NCBI GenBank assembly: GCA_964423505.1
Contig: CAYREX010000001.1
Location: 62,001-126,000, forward strand
Length of the DNA stretch: 64,000 nucleotides
Source of the DNA: CAYREX01 sp964423505
GTDB lineage: Bacteria; Fermentibacterota; Fermentibacteria; Fermentibacterales; JCC-6
Direction: 5' to 3'
In this document: positions 55,441 to 64,000 of the stretch, piece after piece
How positions within the stretch are numbered: the stretch's first letter is position 1
Layout of the letters: every line of letters begins with the position of its first letter
Notes under the pieces: generated by a model
The model's database searches: none
Told to the model about the DNA's origin: nothing
The model's input: only the letters and a program-made list of their open reading frames with translations
Translations under genes and position numbers: made by a program

Positions 55441-56479
55441 GGGTCACCTCCTCCAGCAGCTCCACCAGTCCTTTGCGCATCCCCTCGAGGGAGAAGCAGG
55501 AGCGCACCCGCTCCCTCCCGGCATCGCCGAGGCGCCGCCTGAGCCGGGGGTCCAGGGCCAGCCCGGCCATCCTCTCGGCGACCCGGGCCGGGTCTGGAGG
55601 GACCAGGAGACCGTCCACCCCGTCCGTCACCAGCTCCGCCGACCAGCCGGCCGCCGTCAGCATCACCGGTACGCCGAGGGCCATGGCCTCGAGGGCGGCG
55701 TTGGGGATGCCCTCGTTCCGGGAGAGCAGCACGAAGAGATCGCTCTCTCCCTCCAGGCGGCGCACGTCGGGGACGAAGCCGGCGAAGGCTACCCTGGCGT
55801 CCGGGCAGAGCCGGGTCGACATCTCCCGCAGCGCCTCCTCCTCCGGGCCCTCGCCGGCCAGTACCACCTCGACCCTCCCCCGGAGCTCCCGGGGCAGCAA
55901 CGAGACCGCCTCCAGAAGGACGGCCTGCCCCTTCCGTGGTATGAGGGAGCCGACGCAGACCACCCTGAGCCGGCCGTCCTTCCGGCGAGGGGCCGGCTCC
56001 ATCTCCGGCACGCCGTTACGGACGACGCGGACACGGTCCCTCTCCAGGCCGCAGCGGACCAGCTCGTCCGCTATGGCCCCGGCGTTCACCAGCACGGCGT
56101 CGCAGCCCCTTCGGAAGACCCACCTGCGGAGCGAAGGGCGGGGCAGACGGCGGACTATGCCGAGGCGGACGACATGCCCGAACCGGAGGAAGACCCGCAG
56201 GAGAGCGCAGATGAGGTTCTCCTTCCGCTTCGTGGAGACTACTGTATCCACCCTCTCATCGCGGACCATCCGCGCCAGACCGGCGTATGTGGGGATGTCC
56301 AGCACGCTCCGGAAGGGCAGGCCAACGGTCAGGTCCGTCTCCCCGAACCGGGCGGCCATCTCCCCTCTCCGGCAGGCCAGTAGCACCCGGTGGTCCGGGC
56401 GCAGCGCCTCCATCGCCATGGAGACCCAGCGCTCGTTGCCGCCCCAGCTCCGGGCGGAGCAGACGAAGAGGACGTTCAC
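55424..56479 (-). CDS. GT4 glycosyltransferase
   Basis: 351 residues, GTG at 56479 overlapping the stop of the previous gene (GTGA). MNVLFVCSARSWGGNERWVS, then STKRKENLICALLRVFLRFG, VRNGVPEMEPAPR, VVCVGSLIPRKGQAVLLEAV and SRNEGIPNAALEAMALGVPV (EX7E) define a retaining GT-B enzyme. Similar in length and layout to the next gene upstream, so the two may be paralogues. Confidence 0.88.
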   Translation of the reverse strand: MNVLFVCSARSWGGNERWVSMAMEALRPDHRVLLACRRGEMAARFGETDLTVGLPFRSVLDIPTYAGLARMVRDERVDTVVSTKRKENLICALLRVFLRFGHVVRLGIVRRLPRPSLRRWVFRRGCDAVLVNAGAIADELVRCGLERDRVRVVRNGVPEMEPAPRRKDGRLRVVCVGSLIPRKGQAVLLEAVSLLPRELRGRVEVVLAGEGPEEEALREMSTRLCPDARVAFAGFVPDVRRLEGESDLFVLLSRNEGIPNAALEAMALGVPVMLTAAGWSAELVTDGVDGLLVPPDPARVAERMAGLALDPRLRRRLGDAGRERVRSCFSLEGMRKGLVELLEEVTRGPGP

Positions 56480-57546
56480 CGGCGAAGCCCCTCCATGAAC
56501 ACCTCCTCCAGCCGGTCCAGCATCCGCTCGAGGGAGAAGTGCTCCTCCACCCTCCTTCTTCCCGACTCGCCCATGCGCCTGCGCAGGTTCCGGTCGTCCA
56601 TCAGCTCCGAGAGGGCGCCGTAGAGGGCCTCCGGGTCTGCGGCCGGGACCAGGAGCCCGGTCTCACCGTCCACCACCAGCTCGTCGGTACCCCTGATGTC
56701 GGTGGCCGCCACCGGCCGCCCTGCCGCCATCGCCTCCATGACCACGTTGGGCATCCCCTCGAAGAGGGAGGGCAGGCAGAAGACGCTGCAGCGGTGCATC
56801 AGCCGGTGGAGGTCCTCCACGTGCCCGGGCAGGCCGACGTTGGAGAGCCCCTCCTCCCGGACTCTCCGCTCCAGCTCCCCGCGCTGCTCGCCCTCCCCGG
56901 CGATCACGAACCTCCAGTCCCGGCCGTCCCGCATGGCCATCGCCGCCGCCTCCAGCAGGGTGCCGAAGCTCTTCTGCGGATCCAGGCGCCCTGCGCCGAG
57001 GACCATCGGCGGGTCAGCATCCGGAACCGCGTCCGGGACGTCCGCCCACTCGGGGTCCATGCCGTTGTACACGAGGTGAATGAAGCCCTCCGGGAACCAG
57101 CCGTACCCCATGTACTCGTCGCGGATGCCGGCGGAGTTCACTATCATGCCGTCGGTGAGCCGGAGGAAGCTGTGCCGGTACCTCGGTCTGGGGCGGCAGA
57201 GTACCAGGCCCTGCCGGGCCAGGATCCTCGGAGTGCGTGCCATTCGCCCGGCCAGCCCGGCGGTCCTAACGTCCTTCATGAGACAGGGGACGAGCACGTC
57301 GACTTTGTTCCGCCTGAGGAAGCCGAGCAGGCGCAGCGTCAGGTTGGGGTTGAAGTCACCGGTCACCGGCAGGGGGAGAACGGCCACCCCCGCCTCCCTC
57401 GCCCTGCGGGCAAGCACCGACCGGGGCCTGCAGCCGACCCATGTCCCGTGCCCCCGCGAGGAGAGGCCGGAGGCGGCCGAGAGAGCCCATTTCTCCCCCC
57501 CTCCCCAGGTGTCGGCCGCGATGCCGTCAACGAAGAGGATGTTCAA
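56476..57546 (-). CDS. GT4 glycosyltransferase starting at TTG
   Basis: 356 residues, TTG at 57546, ten bases after the previous stop. MNILFVDGIAADTWGGGEKW with VYNGMDPEWADVP, VLGAGRLDPQKSFGTLLEAA and FEGMPNVVMEAMAAGRPVAA mark a retaining GT-B transferase. No strong ribosome site; translation may depend on the preceding gene. The opening matches that of the 55424-56479 gene (NVLFVCSARSWGGNE), so a duplication is likely. Confidence 0.87.
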   Translation of the reverse strand: MNILFVDGIAADTWGGGEKWALSAASGLSSRGHGTWVGCRPRSVLARRAREAGVAVLPLPVTGDFNPNLTLRLLGFLRRNKVDVLVPCLMKDVRTAGLAGRMARTPRILARQGLVLCRPRPRYRHSFLRLTDGMIVNSAGIRDEYMGYGWFPEGFIHLVYNGMDPEWADVPDAVPDADPPMVLGAGRLDPQKSFGTLLEAAAMAMRDGRDWRFVIAGEGEQRGELERRVREEGLSNVGLPGHVEDLHRLMHRCSVFCLPSLFEGMPNVVMEAMAAGRPVAATDIRGTDELVVDGETGLLVPAADPEALYGALSELMDDRNLRRRMGESGRRRVEEHFSLERMLDRLEEVFMEGLRR

Positions 57547-57556
57547 GGCGCCCGGC

Positions 57557-58504
57557 CTATACGTCCCGCAGGAGGTGGTAGTTCTCGAAGCTGCACATGC
57601 GGCGTCCGCCCCGGAAGGTCCTCTCCAGCCAGGTCAGGAGTCGGTAGCGGAGCCTCTCGTGCTTGTGCTTCCTCCTCGCGGGGTCCGGCCTCCCGGTCTG
57701 CTGGAGCCTGTCTCCCCAGTCCATGGCCTCGATGCGGCCCCTCATCACCGCCGGATGGGTGCCCTCGTAGACCTCCAGCCTGTCCAGCGGGCCATAGTCG
57801 AACTCGGGGGGCGCCCCGTCGTAGTGCTCCTCGGCCCTTCGCCTGCCCCAGTGTATCGAATGGAAGGCCCGCGACTTCGCCTGCATGAGGCCCGGCGGCC
57901 GCACCCACCCGTAATGGAATATCTCCGCGTCCACCGCTGCCACGCGGAGCTTGCGGGTGCCCCCCTCCTGGCGGGGGTGCTCGTATGGGTCGAAGGAGCG
58001 GAAGGACTGGGCGCTCTCGAACGAGTGGATGTCCGGCCGGTTCCTTACCACCCTTATCTCGAACGGATACCACCCGTGGCTGTCGTGGTAGTGGCGGTAG
58101 TCGCCCCAGAAGTGCCTGTACCCGAAGAGGAGGCCCTCTACGCGACCGTCGTCGAGGAGCTCCCTGCAGCGACGCTCGATGGCCGGCAGGTCCCGCTCGT
58201 GGAGCACCTCGTCCGCCTGGAGGTAGAGCAGCCAGTCGCCGGTGCAGGCGCTCATGGCCCTGTCGGTCTCTATGGCGTTTATGACCCCCCTAGTGCAGTG
58301 GCGCTCCTCCCAGACGCTGTCGATGATGCGGACCTTCGGGTCGCCTATGGCCTCGATGTCGCGCCTTGTCGTGTCGTCCGGGTCACCCTCGCCGACGGCC
58401 ACCACGAACTCGTCGACCAGCGGCAGGGCGGACCTGATGGACTCTACAACCGGGTAGTAGAGCTTGACGCCGTTCCGAACGAACGAGAAGCCGCTGAGCC
58501 TCAC
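57557..58504 (-). CDS. GT2-like glycosyltransferase
   Basis: 315 residues, GTG at 58504 overlapping the stop of the methyltransferase gene (GTGA). FVRNGVKLYYPVVESIRSAL, then VAVGEGDPDDTTRRDIE and GDWLLYLQADEVLHERDLP fit GT-A enzymes, with the QADE site in place of DxD and RNRPDIHSFESA later. A His-rich stretch HFWGDYRHYHDSHGWYPFE is typical of this branch. Part of the surface glycan operon. Confidence 0.8.
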   Translation of the reverse strand: MRLSGFSFVRNGVKLYYPVVESIRSALPLVDEFVVAVGEGDPDDTTRRDIEAIGDPKVRIIDSVWEERHCTRGVINAIETDRAMSACTGDWLLYLQADEVLHERDLPAIERRCRELLDDGRVEGLLFGYRHFWGDYRHYHDSHGWYPFEIRVVRNRPDIHSFESAQSFRSFDPYEHPRQEGGTRKLRVAAVDAEIFHYGWVRPPGLMQAKSRAFHSIHWGRRRAEEHYDGAPPEFDYGPLDRLEVYEGTHPAVMRGRIEAMDWGDRLQQTGRPDPARRKHKHERLRYRLLTWLERTFRGGRRMCSFENYHLLRDV

Positions 58505-59328
58505 GGGCTCTCCACCTCTCCGCCTCCACCGTCTCCGGGCCCCTCACCGCAGCTCCGGAGGACGGCCCTGGCCTTGCTCCCGATGTGGACCACCCCGTAC
58601 ACCAGGCCGGCCAGCGGCCTGGAGGAGTAGGTCTCCCACCTGACCAGCCGGAAGCCGGTCCTCCCGGCCAGCTCGGCGAGCGACCTCCTGCAGAACTCGT
58701 TGCAGTGACCCGGACGGTAGCCCTCCGCGTAGCGCTTGCGGTGCAGCCCCAGCCTGCTCATGAGCCGCTTGAGGCGCATCTCAGGAGCCATGATGTTCGG
58801 CACCTCCAGCACCACATGCCCCCCCCGCCGGAGCAGCCTGCTTACCTTTCTCATGGCGCGGTAGGGGTCCGGGAGGTGCTCCAGCACATGGCGCATCACC
58901 ACCACGTCGAACCGCCCCTCGTCCGGCGTCTCGTAGTCCATGAAGTCCGCCTCGACCACTGACACACCGAGCCTCTCCCGCACGCTTCGGGCGAGGGAGG
59001 GGGAGAGCTCCAGGCCGAACACGTCCCATCCCCGGCGGCCGGCCTCGCAGAGAAGGTGCCCGTTGCCGCAGCCGACCTCCATGAGACGCCCTTCGGAGGG
59101 GACGTGTCTGGACATGAATCGGAGCGTGCGCCTCTGGGCCTCGTTCACCGGGTGGTCCCGGTCATCCGGGTCGACCGGCCGCTCGGAGTACTTGCGCTGG
59201 TCAAGCCCGCCCTCGAGGTCGTAGCTCACCAGGCCGCAGCCACAGCACCTGTAGAATCGGAACTGCCCCCGGTCTCCCTGGGTGTAGAAGGGCCTCATCC
59301 CCTCGCGTCCGCAGAGCCTGCACCTCAT
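58501..59328 (-). CDS. Class I SAM-dependent methyltransferase with N-terminal zinc ribbon
   Basis: 275 residues from ATG at 59328 (GGGAAGGCGGACCCCG upstream); a GTG at 59352 is possible. The N-terminus has a Cys pair (CRLCG) and CCGCG, a zinc-ribbon seen in sugar methyltransferases. Motif I is LMEVGCGNGHLLCEAG, followed by GLELSPSLA, RFDVVVMRHVLEHLPDPYRA and GGHVVLEVPNI. It likely methylates a sugar or caps a chain. First gene of the glycosyltransferase run. Confidence 0.85.
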   Translation of the reverse strand: MRCRLCGREGMRPFYTQGDRGQFRFYRCCGCGLVSYDLEGGLDQRKYSERPVDPDDRDHPVNEAQRRTLRFMSRHVPSEGRLMEVGCGNGHLLCEAGRRGWDVFGLELSPSLARSVRERLGVSVVEADFMDYETPDEGRFDVVVMRHVLEHLPDPYRAMRKVSRLLRRGGHVVLEVPNIMAPEMRLKRLMSRLGLHRKRYAEGYRPGHCNEFCRRSLAELAGRTGFRLVRWETYSSRPLAGLVYGVVHIGSKARAVLRSCGEGPGDGGGGEVESP

Positions 59329-59460
59329 CGGGGTCCGCCTTCCCGCTGCCACCGGGACCCGGCTCCCGGCGGTCTGACAGGATTAGCAGGTCCGCCCCTG
59401 CGTGTCAACTTCGTTCATTGGCCCTGCTCGAGGCGCATGTGCCCCGGGATCGGGAACTCC

Positions 59461-60336
59461 TTACGGCCCTTCCGGAGAGGACCGCGCCCCGCCCCCCCGC
59501 GCACTGCCGGCCTCGCCCCCCGTCGATGCCGCATCCTGCTCGTGCATTCGCATGACCCTCCTGGTGGGGATCGGCCTTGGCGGCGGCTGGAGCGGGCGGC
59601 TGAGCAGGTAGGCCGCTCCGAAGACCACCGGCAGGTGCACGAAGTAGACCAGAAGCGCGTGCCTGCCCAGGAGGAGCAGCGGGGCCGCGGCCTTCACTGC
59701 AGGGCTTCCCATCCCGACCCGGCCGGACCTCCTGAGCATCTGTCCGAGGAACAGCCCGACGAGGACCACGCCTATCCAGGGGAAGACCGGGTAGAGGTCC
59801 AGCGTCCTCACCGGGTGCCCGAGCCCCAGCCAGACCAGCAGGGGCGTGCCCACCCGGACATCTTTCATGACCACCCCCAGGAGGATGGCCAGGAGGCCCA
59901 GGCCCAGGTTGAGCCAGGTATAGCGGGTGAGCGGCGCCGCGATGACCACTGCCAGGCCTATGAAGTGAAGGATGCCGAAGAAGACGAAGCTCTCCCTCCT
60001 GAAGAGCAGCGAGCCGAGGGTGATGACCATGCCCAGACCGAATATCCGCAGCCCCCGGAGCAGGCATCTGCGGCTGAAGGCCGCCGAGGTCGAACCTCTG
60101 CTCCTCGAAAGGACGAGGCTGACCCCGACAAGCAGGATGAAGAGACCGGCGGTAGCGTGCCTGAACAGCTCCCAGAATCCGTCGAAGGGCCCCTTCCAGT
60201 CCACGCCGAAGTAGGACATGTCCCACTGGAGGTGGAAGACCACCATCATGAGGATTGCCACCCCGCGCAGCAGGTCGACCAGGGCCACCCTCCTGCCGGC
60301 GGGGGCGTAGAGGGGCGTTTTCGCCCTCCTAGCCAA
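59461..60336 (-). CDS. DUF1624 multi-pass membrane protein
   Basis: 291 residues from TTG at 60336 with GGGGAGG seven bases upstream. VALVDLLRGVAILMMVVFHL and WDMSYFGVDW at the N-terminus are DUF1624 (heparan-alpha-glucosaminide N-acetyltransferase-like) signatures. About seven to eight hydrophobic helices follow. These proteins may acylate surface sugars using cytosolic acyl-CoA, which would fit the cluster, but the activity is not established. The last ~40 residues are basic and low-complexity. It lies 132 bases upstream of the methyltransferase. Confidence 0.82.
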   Translation of the reverse strand: MARRAKTPLYAPAGRRVALVDLLRGVAILMMVVFHLQWDMSYFGVDWKGPFDGFWELFRHATAGLFILLVGVSLVLSRSRGSTSAAFSRRCLLRGLRIFGLGMVITLGSLLFRRESFVFFGILHFIGLAVVIAAPLTRYTWLNLGLGLLAILLGVVMKDVRVGTPLLVWLGLGHPVRTLDLYPVFPWIGVVLVGLFLGQMLRRSGRVGMGSPAVKAAAPLLLLGRHALLVYFVHLPVVFGAAYLLSRPLQPPPRPIPTRRVMRMHEQDAASTGGEAGSARGGGARSSPEGP

Positions 60337-60351
60337 CGGACGCCTCCCCGG

Positions 60352-61236
60352 TCATGCCCTCCCGCTGACTACGGCGACGTCCTCGAACAACAGGTGTATG
60401 AACGGCTGGACCCTCCCGTTCTCCATCACGTACCCGCTGGGCAGCGGGCTCTCCACCGGGCCGTCGGGCGTGACCTCAACGTCCGGGAGCAGCAGGTGGA
60501 AGTGCATGTCGTCATGGTCTACCCCCTCGTCGAAGACCAGCTGGTAGTCCTCGTCCCTCACGTCCGCCGTGAGCATGCCGTGCACGAGCCGGTTAGACGT
60601 AACCAGGCTGTCATCCACGCTGAGCTCCGCCACGCCCCAGAAGGTGATGTAGGTTGGTACCCTGGGCATCAGCTTCGAGCCTATCCCGGTGCCTCCATGC
60701 ATTATAACGTTGGTAGCGACCCCTCCGAAGAAAGGGTGGTCCGGTCCAACCGGGACCAGGTACAGCAGAGTGACGGAGCGTTCCAGGCCGTCCGGGCCGG
60801 AGAAGGTCGCGCTGAAGCCGGCTCTGTCCATGCTCTCCACCTCGTCGTTCAGGGTGGCGTCCGTCACCTCCAGCTCGAACCTCCCGGTCACCTCGGCATA
60901 TCGGTCCGAGAACGGGGTCGGTCCAGCCGTAGTGGTATACCGGGTGCCGTCTGTGGAGACCAGCCTCGCATCCAGGGGAACGCCGACCCCCTCCTCGAAG
61001 CCCAGTGGCATATCCGGGGTGCCGAACACGTCCGGGTCCAGACGCCTGGGGCCGGGGAGTATCCAGCGGACGTCAGGACCGTCGGATGTAACCGTCAGCC
61101 GCACGGGTCCTCCTGCAACCATGCCAGGAGTCGTCTCCCGACCCTCTTCAACCACGACCTGCGCTGTCGCCGCCGGTACGATGACGACGAACATCGCGGC
61201 GAGGATCGCCGATGCCGATGCTGCTCTTCCTCTCAT
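60352..61236 (-). CDS. Secreted protein of unknown function
   Basis: 294 residues from ATG at 61236 (AGGAGAGAGAG upstream). MRGRAASASAILAAMFVVIV then PAATAQ is a signal peptide. The mature part is strand-rich (VRLTVTSDGPDVRWILPGPR; AEVTGRFELEVTDATLNDEV; HDDMHFHLLLPDVEVTPDG) and looks like one or two beta-sandwich domains. No family recognised. Its stop lies 15 bases before the DUF1624 start, so it probably shares the glycan operon promoter. Confidence 0.65.
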   Translation of the reverse strand: MRGRAASASAILAAMFVVIVPAATAQVVVEEGRETTPGMVAGGPVRLTVTSDGPDVRWILPGPRRLDPDVFGTPDMPLGFEEGVGVPLDARLVSTDGTRYTTTAGPTPFSDRYAEVTGRFELEVTDATLNDEVESMDRAGFSATFSGPDGLERSVTLLYLVPVGPDHPFFGGVATNVIMHGGTGIGSKLMPRVPTYITFWGVAELSVDDSLVTSNRLVHGMLTADVRDEDYQLVFDEGVDHDDMHFHLLLPDVEVTPDGPVESPLPSGYVMENGRVQPFIHLLFEDVAVVSGRA

Positions 61237-61502
61237 CTCTCTCTCTCCTCGCGCTACGGCCACTGAGACACAAGAGCTTGATTCGAAGCTCACCGGTAGC
61301 TCGGAGACCTAAGTAAGATTATATATACTCTAATCACATACTAATTAATAATAATGTCTTATCTCCACAAGGTCAAGTCGATAGTGGATGGTAGGACCCT
61401 TGACGCTCACGACAATCGCCTATTACCATGTACGCTGTCCATTATCGTTAATGCGAGGTAATGAAACGCCTCCATGATGACCGAATGACGGGGAGCCTGA
61501 CT
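61237..61502. promoter_or_regulatory. AT-rich divergent promoter region
   Basis: 266 bases between the secreted protein (minus) and the sorbosone dehydrogenase-like gene (plus). Bases 61311-61362 are strikingly AT-rich for this genome (ATTATATATACTC, ACTAATTAATAATAATG), a likely divergent promoter pair. I cannot fix individual -10 boxes. An in-frame ATG at 61461 could start the downstream gene 14 codons earlier. Confidence 0.45.
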
Positions 61503-62636
61503 ATGAGAAACTTCTCCGCAACAGGGCCGGCATTTGCCCTGCTGCTGATCCCGGCGGCTTCCTCCGCCGCCACAGCGGATTTCCTTCTCTTCCAGGGGCT
61601 TGACGGCATAAGCCTGCCCGACGGCTTCGAGATATCCGTCTACAACGAGGGGGTCACCGAGCCAAGGTCGATGTGCCTTGGAGACCAGGGCACCGTGTTC
61701 GTCGGGACCAGGGAGACCGGAGCGGTCTACGCCCTTCGGGACGAGGACGGTATGCCCGGCGCCGAGAGGACGCTTGTGATTGCCGAGGGTCTGTACATGC
61801 CCAACGGGGTCGCCTTCAGGGAGGGCGACCTGTACGTCTCCGAGGTCGACCGGGTACTACGGTTCGACGATATCGAGGATAGGCTGGAGGACCCCCCGAC
61901 GCCGGTGGTCGTCTCGGATGGCTTCCCGGACGAGCGGGCTCACGGTTGGAAGTACATCGCCTTCGGCCCGGACGACCTGCTCTACGTCCCTGTAGGCGCA
62001 CCATGCAACGTCTGCGATCCGGAGGACAGGCGCTTTGCCACCATAATGCGGATGGAGCCGGACGGCAGCAACCTCGAGGTCTACGTGAGGGGGGTCAGGA
62101 ACACGGTCGGGTTCGACTGGGATCCGGATACGGGGAGGCTCTGGTTCACCGATAACGGCAGAGACCGAATGGGAGACGACGTCCCCCCGGACGAGCTGAA
62201 CCGCGTGGAGACCGGCGGCGAACACTTCGGTTTCCCGTACGTCCACGGGATCGACCTGCCGGACCCTCAGTTCGGGGGGGAGGAGGAGGTGACCGTCCCT
62301 CTGACCCCACCGGTTGCGGAGCTGGGGCCCCACGTAGCCGCCCTTGGGATGGTCTTCTATACGGGAGAGTCGTTCCCGGAGGAGTACTGGGGACAGGTCC
62401 TCATAGCCGAGCACGGCTCCTGGAACAGGAGCGAGCCCATCGGCTACCGCGTGACCATGGTAAGGCTCCGTGACGGGGACCCGGTCTCCTACGAGGTGTT
62501 CGCCGAGGGATGGCTGACGGAAGAGGGGGCCTTCGGCAGGCCCGTCGACCTCCTGGTGCTCCGGGACGGCTCTCTGCTCGTCTCGGACGACCGTGCCGAC
62601 AGGATATACAGGATTACTTACTCCGGCGGATCCTGA
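61503..62636 (+). CDS. Secreted sorbosone dehydrogenase-like beta-propeller
   Basis: 377 residues from ATG at 61503 (GGGGAGCCTGACT upstream), giving the signal peptide MRNFSATGPAFALLLIPAAS. The six-bladed PQQ-dependent sugar dehydrogenase layout is visible: LPDGFEISVYNEGVTEPRS, PNGVAFREGDLYVSEVDRV, AHGWKYIAFGPDDLLYVPVG, ATIMRMEPDGSNLEVYVRGV then RNTVGFDWDPDTGRLWFTDN, and AEHGSWNRSEPIGYRV. HGW and the RNxxG block carry the expected His and Arg positions for PQQ. It may oxidise aldoses or related sugars in the periplasm, but PQQ synthesis genes are not in the window. Confidence 0.85.
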   Translation: MRNFSATGPAFALLLIPAASSAATADFLLFQGLDGISLPDGFEISVYNEGVTEPRSMCLGDQGTVFVGTRETGAVYALRDEDGMPGAERTLVIAEGLYMPNGVAFREGDLYVSEVDRVLRFDDIEDRLEDPPTPVVVSDGFPDERAHGWKYIAFGPDDLLYVPVGAPCNVCDPEDRRFATIMRMEPDGSNLEVYVRGVRNTVGFDWDPDTGRLWFTDNGRDRMGDDVPPDELNRVETGGEHFGFPYVHGIDLPDPQFGGEEEVTVPLTPPVAELGPHVAALGMVFYTGESFPEEYWGQVLIAEHGSWNRSEPIGYRVTMVRLRDGDPVSYEVFAEGWLTEEGAFGRPVDLLVLRDGSLLVSDDRADRIYRITYSGGS

Positions 62637-62777
62637 TCTACGAATGACGCCTGCCAAGGCCGCGCCGGTTGCGCCGAAGGGTGCGGTTCCCCATCGTAAG
62701 TCTACAGCTTCTGCCGGACCCGCAGCAGTACACCGAGCTGTCGCCCGGGTTCGGGCGCAGGGAAAGGAGGCGCAGGT

Positions 62778-63374
62778 ATGAGGTTCGTCGGTATCCTGCT
62801 GCTGGCCGCCGCCGCTCTCCCGGGAGCGTTCGCGGACGAGGTGCACAGTTACGACTTCCGGGAGCTCCCGGAGGGCTGGACCGCCGATCCGGAGTGGTCC
62901 TTCGACGCTACCGGCGCTCACGTCGCGGTCTCGGTCAGCTCCGGCGGCCCTCCGGTCTCCAACAGGGCCGAGATGTCCTCCGGGGACGGCTTCCTGCTGA
63001 TGCCGGAGGGAACCGACTCGGTGGCGGTGCTCATGGAGTGCTCCCACTCGTTCGACGGGGGCTACTACTCCGGCGAGGCCTCGGCGATGGTCTACGCAAC
63101 CGCCATCCTGGACGGGGAGACGCATGCCGTGGTCCTGGAGTACGAGAGCTGGGGCTTCCCCGGGGACGGCACTGACGCTCTCTACTCCACCTCGTTCGGC
63201 GCATCGGAGGGGGACACGCTCTCCTTCGAGCTGTACGCCAGCGCCTCGGCGTACTCCGGCTGGGCGGAGGCCGCGTGGGACATCGAGTCGATGACCGTCA
63301 CCGTCTACGGAGCCGCCTCCCTGGCACCCGGCTCGTGGGGGGCCGTCAAGGCCGGCTGGGGCGAGGAGGGGTGA
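62778..63374 (+). CDS. Secreted beta-sandwich protein of unknown function
   Basis: 198 residues, ATG at 62778 with GGAAAGGAGGCGCAGGT upstream. MRFVGILLLAAAALPGAFA is the signal peptide. YDFRELPEGWTADPEWSFD, then AEMSSGDGFLLMPEGTDS and DTLSFELYASASAYSGWAEA look like a single jelly-roll, carbohydrate-binding-type domain. No sorting tail and no catalytic motif. The gene lies 140 bases after the sorbosone dehydrogenase-like gene and is convergent with the next. Confidence 0.7.
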   Translation: MRFVGILLLAAAALPGAFADEVHSYDFRELPEGWTADPEWSFDATGAHVAVSVSSGGPPVSNRAEMSSGDGFLLMPEGTDSVAVLMECSHSFDGGYYSGEASAMVYATAILDGETHAVVLEYESWGFPGDGTDALYSTSFGASEGDTLSFELYASASAYSGWAEAAWDIESMTVTVYGAASLAPGSWGAVKAGWGEEG

Positions 63375-63393
63375 GGGCGCGCAGAGGCCCGGG

Positions 63394-63882
63394 CTAGTCC
63401 CAGACTCCCACGGTCACGAACCGGAGGTCCTCGGCGCCGCACCCGGGGCAGGTGAACGTTGCGGAGACGGGGTCCGGGACCAGCAGCAGTGTGTCTCCCG
63501 GGCATCCCGCTTCATCCTGCAGGTACACCCAGAAGGAGAGCCCGTCCCCCTCGGCCGGCGTCAGAAGCGAGTCAGGCTCGAAGGTCGACATGGCCTCGAT
63601 GATCGCCTCGCGGTGCTCCCCGGAGGGAGGTCCCGCCTCGGTGTCCCCGTCTCCGCATCCCCGCTCCGCCGCGGTCCTCTCCACCAGGTCGAAGAGGACC
63701 GTACAGGGCAGGCCGGAGGCGGAGGCTTCGTAGACCTCCCTGACGTATCCCGGCATCCTGCCCACCCCGTGGAAGACCTCTTCCGTGGTGTGACCGCATA
63801 TGCCGCAGCTTCCCACCAGGACATCGCCCGCCAGCAGCGGCATGGCCAGCAGCAGGGGCATCACTGTCGAACTGAGCCTCAT
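63394..63882 (-). CDS. Secreted cysteine-motif protein of unknown function
   Basis: 162 residues from ATG at 63882 (GGAGGAGAG upstream). MRLSSTVMPLLLAMPLLAGD is a signal peptide. Two CxxC pairs, CGICGH near the N-terminus and CPGCG near the C-terminus, may bind a metal or form redox disulfides. Also seen: VFHGVGRMPGYVREVYEAS and GLSFWVYLQDEAGCPGDTLL. No family recognised. It is transcribed from the right edge and converges with the beta-sandwich gene. Confidence 0.6.
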   Translation of the reverse strand: MRLSSTVMPLLLAMPLLAGDVLVGSCGICGHTTEEVFHGVGRMPGYVREVYEASASGLPCTVLFDLVERTAAERGCGDGDTEAGPPSGEHREAIIEAMSTFEPDSLLTPAEGDGLSFWVYLQDEAGCPGDTLLLVPDPVSATFTCPGCGAEDLRFVTVGVWD

Positions 63883-64000
63883 CTCTCCTCCATTCCGGTG
63901 CGCCTCTGCGGAAGCGCGGGGGAGGCGCATCGACCGGCGTCGCGATGACAGCCCTTGTGGTTCCCCGCCCGGGAGGCGTCACCAGAGCCCCGGATCCTCC

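Overview
The window is GC-rich bacterial chromosome with dense, mostly single-strand gene runs, very short intergenic gaps and many GTG and TTG starts. Arg AGG and Ile ATA codons are common despite the high GC. Two secreted proteins (ends at 25907 and 39254) finish in a C-terminal beta-sandwich tail of the Por-secretion/FlgD-Ig type. There are many periplasmic or surface beta-propeller, VCBS and TPR proteins. Together these suggest a Gram-negative member of an uncultured FCB-type lineage, such as Fermentibacterota. This is an inference from style of protein, not a marker-gene placement. No rRNA, tRNA or CRISPR array was seen.

Region 1-7.1 kb looks accessory. It holds a truncated pRiA4b ORF-3-like gene, a Fic protein whose promoter and start codon sit in a phased array of TATGTCC repeats, and a 1730-residue helicase-DUF1998-nuclease protein. 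A duplicated fragment of a DUF1232 gene marks its edge. 7.1-9.9 kb carries the membrane proteins DUF445 and DUF1232. 10-13.2 kb has a HEAT-repeat protein convergent with a small secreted protein. The latter is the last gene of a minus-strand operon (13.2-16.7 kb): Mre11/YhaO-like nuclease, Rad50/YhaN-like ATPase, lipoprotein, secreted protein.

17.4-25.9 kb contains a sigma-54 activator with an unusual N-terminal domain resembling a DHH phosphoesterase that lost its active site, endonuclease IV, and a cyclase-AAA-TPR protein followed 22 bases later by a secreted GH85 endoglycosidase. 26-29 kb is a two-gene operon (FAD/Fe-S oxidase and SDR reductase). 29.2-34.6 kb holds a DUF2141 protein and a minus operon of glycosyltransferase, PQQ-type beta-propeller of lower GC, a six-bladed-propeller lipoprotein and a YaiI family protein. 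34.9-41.9 kb has elongation factor G, a MATE exporter, an MBL-fold hydrolase, a VCBS-repeat secreted protein and a DUF3298 protein. 41.9-46.3 kb has an S9 peptidase lipoprotein and a cytosolic TPR-histidine kinase-receiver hybrid.

46.5-51.1 kb carries a secreted protein, a small coiled-coil protein, an alcohol dehydrogenase broken by an in-frame stop and a large internal deletion, and an operon of a flavoprotein disulfide reductase plus a conserved helical protein. 51.2-61.2 kb is one long minus-strand surface-glycan cluster: seven glycosyltransferases and a methyltransferase joined by overlapping start/stop codons, with a DUF1624 membrane protein and a secreted protein upstream. It ends in a hairpin at 51149-51163. 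61.5-63.9 kb has a sorbosone-dehydrogenase-like propeller and two small secreted proteins.

The strongest leads for something undescribed are the sigma-54 activator with a degenerate DHH-like sensor, and the Fic/repeat-array/helicase island.
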